Shown here: one piece after another, positions 6,715 to 11,702 of the stretch
How positions within the stretch are numbered: position 1 is the first letter of the stretch
How the letters are laid out: the number at the start of each line of letters is the position of its first letter
Assembly: GCA_021814895.1 (NCBI GenBank)
Contig: JAKAHN010000006.1
Location: 1-11,981 of the forward strand
Length of the DNA: 11,981 bases
Reading direction: 5' to 3'
From: a bacterium
GTDB taxonomy: Bacteria > Patescibacteriota > Minisyncoccia > Phycocordibacterales > 2-02-FULL-43-11
The notes under the pieces: generated by a model
Database searches by the model: none
Seen by the model: only the letters and a program-made list of their open reading frames with translations
What the model was told of the DNA's origin: nothing
Translations under genes and position numbers: made by a program

Positions 6715-7767
6715 ATGAAAACAGCATTGGTCTGCTGCGCCCTACTGGGCGCGCAGTTCGGCCTTTTGGCTCAAATCATCACGACCACCGGTGGTACAAC
6801 CCCGTGGGTTACAACAACAGTCACCAACTCCCACGTCACCCTTATGGGAGGACAATGGGGTATCCCAACAAAAACATGGTCGGCGCCAGGGGTTGAGGCG
6901 GGAATGATGGTTTATCTCTGCCCGGTCGCGAAATGTGACCAAAATTATGTCCTAGACTCCGCGGAGTGGTACCTCCAGACCGGCACCGGATTGGTGCCGG
7001 TGATGAATCAGCCACGCGATTTCGCCTCAGTGGCGAGCTTGCAGTGGTATGACTTCATCGACACTTCAAGAATAAACAATTACCATTTCTTCCGAAACCA
7101 CCCGGCAAACAATGTCGTAAGCGGTTGTGACCAACGGGGAACATGGGTGATGGTGATGCTCCGTATAAGCTCAACCGAGTCATTCCGAATCCGGGACATT
7201 TCCGGCGGAGCAATTTCAAATGACGACGACTCCACAACCGGCAACCTGGTTTATTACTCCTTCAGTGGGCTACCAGAGTATTCCGACTACATCTACGGCG
7301 TCGCCCCCAATGGCGATGTCCTGAATAGTGGCGAATCCAGCGACCAGAAAGTCAGCGAACTCTATTACGCCGGCTTCTGGTTCAGTAACCAAGTCTGGTC
7401 ACAGCGGGAAATTGACAACCAGCGAGACTACATCGCTAACCGGCGATGTTCACTGGTATCCGTCTGGTACCAAGTCGTCGGTGTGTCCCGAAATGTCATC
7501 TATGAAGGCAGGATTGACCTGCCGGTCGGGCAAACGGGAACGCCAAATTTCCCGATGCACTTCACCATCGGCAAGAGAAGCGGTGGTAAAGTTCCAGTAA
7601 CCATAAGGCCGGGAGTCGGCGCAGGAGAGCAGGTGGTATTTGTTGAGTCCGCGCCGAAAGTCACTGGGCCATGGAGCCTCTACGACGGGAATTTGCTTCC
7701 CTGGGCCGCCGGAACATATTGGCTCACGGCCACAAACGGAATGCAATTTTTCCGTCTCCGGCAATAG
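6715..7767 (+). CDS. Secreted protein of unknown function, 350 aa
   Basis: No family recognised. Residues 1-20 (MKTALVCCALLGAQFGLLAQ) are a plausible Sec signal peptide: short basic start, hydrophobic core, cleavage near LLAQ. The mature part is rich in Trp, Tyr, Thr and Ser and in alternating beta-strand patterns, typical of an extracellular beta protein. The C-terminal end, VVFVESAPKVTGPWSLYDGN...GTYWLTATNGMQFFRLRQ, resembles modules ending in F(F/Y)RLR seen on secreted proteins of Verrucomicrobia and Planctomycetes; this is recognition by eye and untested. Four Cys remain after the signal peptide (70, 74, 138, 245), so disulfides are possible. The gene is clearly GC-richer than its upstream neighbour and has its own promoter and terminator, so it is a self-contained, possibly acquired unit. 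Confidence 0.75.
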   Translation: MKTALVCCALLGAQFGLLAQIITTTGGTTPWVTTTVTNSHVTLMGGQWGIPTKTWSAPGVEAGMMVYLCPVAKCDQNYVLDSAEWYLQTGTGLVPVMNQPRDFASVASLQWYDFIDTSRINNYHFFRNHPANNVVSGCDQRGTWVMVMLRISSTESFRIRDISGGAISNDDDSTTGNLVYYSFSGLPEYSDYIYGVAPNGDVLNSGESSDQKVSELYYAGFWFSNQVWSQREIDNQRDYIANRRCSLVSVWYQVVGVSRNVIYEGRIDLPVGQTGTPNFPMHFTIGKRSGGKVPVTIRPGVGAGEQVVFVESAPKVTGPWSLYDGNLLPWAAGTYWLTATNGMQFFRLRQ

Positions 7768-7787
7768 CTGGTGCACACAAATTCGCG

Positions 7788-7814
7788 CGCGCTTCCATCG
7801 GAAGCGCGTTTTTT
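7788..7814 (+). terminator. Intrinsic terminator after the secreted-protein gene
   Basis: CGCGCTTCC (7788-7796), loop ATC, GGAAGCGCG (7800-7808), then six T (7809-7814). It starts 20 bases after the stop codon. Confidence 0.92.
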
Positions 7815-7943
7815 AAAAAATTTTTATCATCTTCTTTTTTAAACAGTTTTCTGCTATATTTTACAGGCAGTTGACCCCGACACTAAACGCTTATCTTTTA
7901 AATTACCTGGTGTTATTTTTATAAAAGTTCTTTAATAATTTCA

Positions 7944-8045
7944 TTCCCGCTCTTTCGCCCGCCCATAGCTCAGTTGGTAGAGCAGTCGCCTCTTAAGCGA
8001 ACGGTCGTTGGTTCGAATCCAACTGGGCGGACGAAAGAGCGGGAA
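7944..8045. repeat. 14-bp inverted repeat enclosing tRNA-Lys
   Basis: TTCCCGCTCTTTCG (7944-7957) is perfectly complementary to CGAAAGAGCGGGAA (8032-8045). The arms abut the tRNA: one base (C7958) on the 5' side and the discriminator A8031 on the 3' side separate them from the 7-bp acceptor stem. The primary transcript would thus have an acceptor stem continuing for 14 further pairs past one mismatch. Confidence 0.9.
7959..8031 (+). tRNA. tRNA-Lys (anticodon CTT)
   Basis: 73 nt. Acceptor CCGCCCA/TGGGCGG (7959-7965, 8024-8030), D arm GCTC-AGTTGGTA-GAGC, anticodon loop CTCTTAA with CTT at 7992-7994, T arm GTTGG-TTCGAAT-CCAAC, discriminator A8031. The first pair of the anticodon stem is G-A, as in tRNA-Cys. 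CCA not encoded. A possible TATAAA -10 lies at 7920-7925. tRNA-Leu(TAG) follows after 54 bp, probably in one transcript. Confidence 0.95.
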
Positions 8046-8085
8046 AAAAGGAAAAAAATAAAGAGGAATAAAAAATCAATAAATT

Positions 8086-8166
8086 GGGCAGGTGGTGGAA
8101 TGGTAGACACGCTAGCCTTAGGAGCTAGTGCCGAAAGGCATGGAGGTTCAAGTCCTCTCCTGCCCA
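8086..8166 (+). tRNA. tRNA-Leu (anticodon TAG)
   Basis: 81-nt class II tRNA. Acceptor GGGCAGG/CCTGCCC (8086-8092, 8159-8165), anticodon stem CTAGC/GCTAG with loop CTTAGGA and TAG at 8119-8121, long variable arm TGCCGAAAGGCA, T arm GGAGG-TTCAAGT-CCTCT with one G-U pair, discriminator A8166. CCA not encoded. Partial copies of its 3' end follow at 8324-8338 and 8443-8464. Confidence 0.96.
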
Positions 8167-8338
8167 TAAATAACGAACGAAGTGAGTAATTTCGGCAGGA
8201 GCGAAGCAACTGCTTGCTTCGCGTAAGGACTTGAACGCCGGAGTCATATTTCGCTAGCAAGCGAAACGGACGAGGCGGTGCTTAGACTTTTGCGAGCGAC
8301 GGCGAGCAAAAAGTCGAGAGAAGGTCCTCTCCTGCCCA
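8167..8338 (+). repeat. tRNA-Leu tail element 1: split inverted copy and direct copy of the tRNA 3' end
   Basis: 172-bp non-coding unit. GGCAGGAG (8194-8201) and AGGACTTGAA (8226-8235) joined together are the exact reverse complement of 18 bases of the tRNA 3' end (8147-8164). They are separated by 24 bases that hold the hairpin GCGAAGCAA-CTGC-TTGCTTCGC (8201-8222). Next come hairpins TTTCGCT-AGCA-AGCGAAA (8249-8266) and GACTTTTGC/GCAAAAAGTC (8285-8315). The unit ends with GTCCTCTCCTGCCCA (8324-8338), identical to the last 15 bases of the tRNA. The core is unrelated to the other two tails, but the plan is the same. Confidence 0.8.
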
Positions 8339-8464
8339 CATTTTAAAATCACGCTTCCGTGTAGGACTTGAAGCCTTGTTGAGCTTTTTTGCAAGTTCGA
8401 AGAACGAAGCAAAAAACCAACAAGGGTACTGAAACTGTAAGTTTCAAGACTCCTCTCTTGCCCA
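8339..8464 (+). repeat. tRNA-Leu tail element 2 (unit B), homologous to the tRNA-Cys tail
   Basis: 126-bp unit. CGCTTCCGTGTAGGACTTGAA (8352-8372) carries the anti-T-arm AGGACTTGAA, followed by CCTTGTTG (8375-8382) pairing with CAACAAGG (8417-8424 region), T-run 8385-8390 facing the A-run 8411-8416, variable loop 8391-8410, linker GTACTGAAACTGTAAG (8426-8441), and TTCAAGACTCCTCTCTTGCCCA (8443-8464), a copy of the tRNA-Leu end with a 2-base insertion and one substitution. GAAAC-TGTAA-GTTTC (8431-8445) is a small hairpin. From CGCTTCCG to the T-run it has the same length (39) as unit A; the changed positions are those that face the tRNA copy. Confidence 0.85.
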
Positions 8465-8544
8465 TAAACAAAAAACTGAAAATTTCAAACGATATAAAAT
8501 GAATTTTACGGCTAAACCGAGCCGTATTTTTACTGTTTTTTAAC

Positions 8545-8573
8545 TTGACTTTTTGATGATAACGTGATAAAAT
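8545..8573 (+). promoter_or_regulatory. Sigma-70 promoter of the SPFH operon, TTGACT-17-TAAAAT
   Basis: TTGACT (8545-8550) and TAAAAT (8568-8573) with ideal 17-bp spacing. Predicted start near 8580, leader about 80 nt. Confidence 0.75.
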
Positions 8574-8584
8574 ACGCCACAGTA

Positions 8585-8626
8585 ATTGTCCGTCGGGTGC
8601 CTTTCAGGTATACCGACTTTGACAAT
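8585..8626 (+). promoter_or_regulatory. 5' stem-loop in the leader of the SPFH operon
   Basis: ATTGTC (8585-8590) pairs with GACAAT (8621-8626). Inside, GTCGGGTGCCT (8592-8602) pairs with AGGTATACCGAC (8606-8617) around a TTC loop with two G-U pairs and one bulged A. It begins a few bases after the predicted transcription start, where a stable hairpin would shield the mRNA 5' end. A ligand- or protein-responsive role is possible but unsupported. Confidence 0.6.
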
Positions 8627-8660
8627 AGAATAGCTTCAGAACAACACGAAAAGGACGAAA

Positions 8661-9977
8661 ATGATCACAGCAATCCTGTTAATCACCGCCATTGTGGCGG
8701 TCTGCTACATCCTGTACCTGCTGATTCGGGCACTGCTAGCCCGCATGGCAGAAAACGACTTTCTCTTCACCTTCCGAACAGAGGGCGAAATCAAAGCCAT
8801 CATGAAGGGTGACAAGTGCGTCCGCTATCTGATGGCGGTTGACAATTACATCATTGACCCGGACGACTTTGATATCTTTTACGGGTCAATAGAGAAATAC
8901 AGGCAACACCTATTAGCACAGGCGGCTGTCAGAAAAAATGATCCGGCGTTCACTGAACAGAAACTAAAACCGGATGGGTCTTTCAAGAATGGGTTCGAGG
9001 AACGTCTGCGAAAAACAAACCCGTCCAGCGACAAAGAGTTTTCTTGGTTTGAACGAAACTTCGGCGTTGTGTGGATCGGTTTCCCGCCATACCGTGTCTT
9101 TTCCTACCCGTTCCGCTGGACAAAGTTCATGGGTGAGTCTTCCGGTGCAGACAAGGAAAAAGAAGAGGGGTACACGGTAATCGAAAGAAATGGCTACTCA
9201 ATAATCAGACGAGAAGGGACTGTAAACTCTCTATACTTTCGTTACCCAAACTACGTCGCGGAAGTGAAAGACGCTGAAACAGGAGCGGGGACAGCGTTCG
9301 GCAAGGAAGACGCAAACGGCAAACGGTTGGAAAAAGTTCAGATCAACATGACCTTGGTCTTTGAAACAGTTACAACCAACCCACAGAAAACCCTCTTCCG
9401 TTCTACGGGGCTATCCTCCGCAGGCGACTGGCTCGTGGCCTTGGTAGCAGAACTGCAGGGTCATTTGAGATCTTGGGTTGGTCAAAAGACCTACGACCAG
9501 CTGATTTCTGTCTTGGAAACAGACAAGGAATCGACCCGCATTCTTGACGATGTGATTGCCGACATCAACAAGAAAATCAACCCGGATTATGGCCAGAAGA
9601 TAACGACGATCCGGATAGTCAGTGTTGAGTTGACGGACCCAAGCCTCCAGGCTTCGGTCTTGGCTTACTTCAAGGCAAAACAAGAAGCTGACGCCGCCGA
9701 GGAAGAGAAGCGGAAGCGGGTCACACTTGCTGAAGCCACAAAGAGAGAGTCGGCCGCGACTCTTCTCGGAGAAGCTGAGGGTTTAGAGGCAATAGTGAAG
9801 GCCGGCGGAGAAAGAATGAAAATCGCCGAACAACTTGGAAAGTTGCGAGGTGTCTATGCTCCCGGTAAGGAAGGTGGGGTGTTCCTCAATGTTCCCACCG
9901 AAGGTCCTGGCGAAAACGACTCCGGTAAAACACCTCCAAAAGACAAAGCAACTGGTGAGAGAAAGGAGGAAAAGTGA
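8661..9977 (+). CDS. SPFH/band-7 domain membrane protein
   Basis: Membrane-anchored protein of the stomatin/prohibitin/flotillin/HflK superfamily, which forms oligomeric scaffolds at membranes. Residues 3-27 are one N-terminal transmembrane helix. An unusual segment of about 105 residues (28-133) precedes the domain, which begins near FGVVWIGFPPYRVFSYPFRW (134-153). The core continues with VQINMTLVFETVTTNPQKTL (226-245) and VSVELTDPSLQASV (320-333), followed by an Ala/Glu-rich coiled coil (about 335-395) containing EAEGLEAIVKAGGERMKIAE, typical of SPFH C-termini. The end (411-438) is polar and disordered. At 438 residues it is longer than minimal stomatins. Start: ATG 8661 with AAGGA 5 bases upstream. 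It overlaps the next gene by 4 bp, and the pair lies between a clear promoter and terminator. Base composition is GC-richer than the glycosyltransferase-like gene upstream. No NfeD-like or protease partner is seen. Confidence 0.9.
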   Translation: MITAILLITAIVAVCYILYLLIRALLARMAENDFLFTFRTEGEIKAIMKGDKCVRYLMAVDNYIIDPDDFDIFYGSIEKYRQHLLAQAAVRKNDPAFTEQKLKPDGSFKNGFEERLRKTNPSSDKEFSWFERNFGVVWIGFPPYRVFSYPFRWTKFMGESSGADKEKEEGYTVIERNGYSIIRREGTVNSLYFRYPNYVAEVKDAETGAGTAFGKEDANGKRLEKVQINMTLVFETVTTNPQKTLFRSTGLSSAGDWLVALVAELQGHLRSWVGQKTYDQLISVLETDKESTRILDDVIADINKKINPDYGQKITTIRIVSVELTDPSLQASVLAYFKAKQEADAAEEEKRKRVTLAEATKRESAATLLGEAEGLEAIVKAGGERMKIAEQLGKLRGVYAPGKEGGVFLNVPTEGPGENDSGKTPPKDKATGERKEEK

Positions 9978-10858
9978 AAACTATCTGGGATTGGATCCGG
10001 GCAAGGAAGGTTATCCTGTCCTTAATGTTGGTTGTTGTGGGAATAGCAGTCTTTCTACAGCCCCAACTGCCAAACGTCACAACAATTCTGTTTTGGATTT
10101 TAGGTGTAGTTGTCGCATTAACCATCATCGCGGCAGCTACATTCTACTATTTCAAAACGAATAATAACCCGCCGTCTAAAACCCTAAAAAAGTCCCGGTT
10201 GGGGTCAATAACAAACAGATTTCTGGGCTGGTTAAAACGATGTACCCAGTTTTCTTCAAGGCTGGTTCTGCCAGCCATCGTTCTTGCCGGGGCAGTAGTT
10301 TATACCTGGCGACACGATTGGGCGGTAACGGCCTGGGAGTGGGCAAAGGCCCACCAGGTTTTCTGTTGGACAGTCCTCGCCGTCATCGTCCTAGGGTTGG
10401 CGCTCAGAAAGGGCGCTAACTTGAAGTCGGTGGCCACATCCGTTTGGGCACTTGCCCTACCGGTGCTGGCATTCGGTGCCATCTTCTTTGGAGTTTCATC
10501 CTGTAAAGAGCACTGGCTCCGACAGGACGAAATCGCCATGGAAGTAGCGACGAGGGCGAAGGCGCCGGAACCAGCGACCCCTGTTCGAACTGGGTCGTGG
10601 ACGGAGATCGTCCCACCTGGGGAGTACAGCAAGTGGGAAATTTCCTACTCGGGGTACCGAACGACAGGGGTGCTCTCCGCCCCGGCTCGGTATCTTAAGG
10701 GCAAAGTTGTTGGAAAAGAAGTCGTTGTCTACGATATGCCTCTCAAGTGGGAAAGGCCTGGAATTGACCAAGTCTTCATCGCCTACGGCGAGGGGATAAG
10801 GTACTACAACGACAGCCCGAGAAACCTCGTGATTCAATGGTCACGAAGTTTCAAATAG
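9974..10858 (+). CDS. Multi-pass membrane protein with extracytoplasmic C-terminal domain, SPFH partner
   Basis: 294 residues, family not recognised. Five probable transmembrane helices: about 12-29, 36-60, 96-112, 127-146 and 152-175. The C-terminal 115 residues (180-294) are soluble and beta-rich (TGSWTEIVPPGEYSKWEISY, GKEVVVYDMPLKWERPG, NLVIQWSRSFK); with five helices they would lie on the opposite face from the N-terminus, probably outside. The basic loop at 61-95 (KTLKKSRLGS) fits a cytoplasmic location. The start is GTG at 9974, overlapping the upstream TGA as GTGA, with a strong Shine-Dalgarno AGGAGG 4 bases before it. This indicates translational coupling, so the product likely acts with the SPFH protein, a position often held by NfeD-type partners, which it does not resemble. 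Confidence 0.85.
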   Translation: MKTIWDWIRARKVILSLMLVVVGIAVFLQPQLPNVTTILFWILGVVVALTIIAAATFYYFKTNNNPPSKTLKKSRLGSITNRFLGWLKRCTQFSSRLVLPAIVLAGAVVYTWRHDWAVTAWEWAKAHQVFCWTVLAVIVLGLALRKGANLKSVATSVWALALPVLAFGAIFFGVSSCKEHWLRQDEIAMEVATRAKAPEPATPVRTGSWTEIVPPGEYSKWEISYSGYRTTGVLSAPARYLKGKVVGKEVVVYDMPLKWERPGIDQVFIAYGEGIRYYNDSPRNLVIQWSRSFK

Positions 10859-10869
10859 TTCTTTACACG

Positions 10870-10904
10870 CAGGCGTCTTGGTGCAACCAAGACGCCTGTT
10901 TTTT
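10870..10904 (+). terminator. Strong intrinsic terminator of the SPFH operon
   Basis: CAGGCGTCTTGGT (10870-10882), loop GCA, ACCAAGACGCCTG (10886-10898): a perfect 13-bp stem followed by six T. It begins 11 bases after the stop codon. Confidence 0.96.
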
Positions 10905-10921
10905 ATGTATAGCTCTTGAGA

Positions 10922-10996
10922 ACTGACTTCAAACCTCAAAAGAAGTCAGTCCTCCGACAAATCTATCATTAAAAAATACTGTCGAAGTCAGATTTC
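10922..10996. repeat. GAAGTCAG palindromes related to those at 1394-1489
   Basis: ACTGACTTC (10922-10930) is the exact complement of GAAGTCAGT (10942-10950) with an 11-nt loop. GAAGTC-A-GATTTC (10984-10996) is a second dyad with one mismatch. Both share the GAAGTCNGA.TTC core with the repeats upstream of the DUF4446 gene. They lie between the convergent SPFH operon and pilin-like gene. Confidence 0.6.
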
Positions 10997-11012
10997 AACT
11001 TCAAAAATCCCT

Positions 11013-11255
11013 CTAAACGCCGATAAGATTTTTTATTATAACTATAAGACCTTTGAAAGAAATCATAATAGCCAGACCGATTACTCCCCAAATCATATGT
11101 CTAATTCCCTGCCCTCGTTCCTCGGCATTATCTATATTTTTGAAATAAGAAACGACACCCCAGATAAAAATAATAAGAGCTACGGCTAGCGCAAGAAAAA
11201 TCAGCGGATTGACGATGTTGGTATTTACAGCAGAGATTATTTCTTCAAGAGTCAT
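11013..11255 (-). CDS. Small pilin-like membrane protein (TrbC/VirB2-type, T4SS pilin-like)
   Basis: 80 residues with two transmembrane helices (about 16-37 and 53-77) joined by a short polar loop KNIDNAEERGQGIRH. The pattern IWGVVSYFKN-D-AEERGQGIRHMIWGVIGLAIM is that of the two-helix pilin-like proteins very common in CPR genomes, related to TrbC/VirB2 pilins. It is clearly paralogous to the protein encoded at 11703-11981. No cleavable signal is obvious; the N-terminal 15 residues are amphipathic. The ATG at 11255 has no clear Shine-Dalgarno. Probable role in a surface filament or secretion structure; no ATPase or other T4SS gene is in the window, so this is family-based inference. Confidence 0.8.
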   Translation of the reverse strand: MTLEEIISAVNTNIVNPLIFLALAVALIIFIWGVVSYFKNIDNAEERGQGIRHMIWGVIGLAIMISFKGLIVIIKNLIGV

Positions 11256-11302
11256 TTTTGGAAATATTTAAGAATAAACAAAGGTTTATGAAATATGAAA
11301 AA

Positions 11303-11539
11303 CTACCTGATATCTAGCTTGGTTTTTACTAGTCGCATATTATCTTCTAATTTTTCAATACGATTTTCTTGACCTCTTATTATAAGATTTTCAATTCTAT
11401 CTAATCTATACTCCAGCTCGCCAAACTTTTTATCCACACCTTCAAATCCCGCCGTCACCTCCTGTTTAGTAGCGGTCCCGTCAAAACCAGTCTTTATCAT
11501 TATCGCTAATTTTTCTAATGTAATTTTGTTTTCTTTCAT
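11303..11539 (-). CDS. Small coiled-coil protein, 78 aa
   Basis: Function unknown. Residues 8-20 (LEKLAIMIKTGFD) form an amphipathic helix, and from about 34 to 75 the sequence has heptad-like hydrophobics (FGELEYRLDRIENLIIRGQENRIEKLEDNMRLVKTKL, read with a break here: FGELEYRLDRIENL, then IEKLEDNMRLVKTKL), indicating a coiled coil. Small proteins with 'LAxMIxxGF...RLDRIE' are frequent in CPR bacteria. No membrane helix. The ATG at 11539 has AGGAAGAGG just upstream, a good ribosome binding site and one of the few in this window. It lies between two paralogous pilin-like genes on the same strand. Confidence 0.75.
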   Translation of the reverse strand: MKENKITLEKLAIMIKTGFDGTATKQEVTAGFEGVDKKFGELEYRLDRIENLIIRGQENRIEKLEDNMRLVKTKLDIR

Positions 11540-11646
11540 ACCTCTTCCTATTATATTTAAATATACTCGATATTTTATAATTACTGTATTCTCTATTACC
11601 TATATATTATATAAAATTACCATAAGAGGAGCAAACGGCCATAAAA

Positions 11647-11678
11647 GAAAAAGATTCCTTTTGAAAGGAATCTTTTTC
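11647..11678 (-). terminator. Intrinsic terminator after the 11703-11981 pilin-like gene, possibly bidirectional
   Basis: GAAAAAGATTCCTTT (11647-11661) and AAAGGAATCTTTTTC (11664-11678) form a near-perfect palindrome. On the minus strand a GATTCC/GGAATC stem is followed by a T-run, 24 bases after the stop codon at 11703. The symmetry gives a T-run on the plus strand too. Confidence 0.85.
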
Positions 11679-11702
11679 AATAAACTGAATTTTGTAAAGA
11701 GA

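Noticed and set aside
7970..8260. Frames on both strands across tRNA-Lys and tRNA-Leu(TAG)
   Set aside because: These read through two intact tRNAs and the tail hairpins (GRRGLEPP, FEPTTVR); tRNA-derived artefacts.
8564..8812. 82-codon frame at the start of the SPFH transcript
   Set aside because: Overlaps the 5' stem-loop and the SPFH gene in another frame; the SPFH start has the Shine-Dalgarno.
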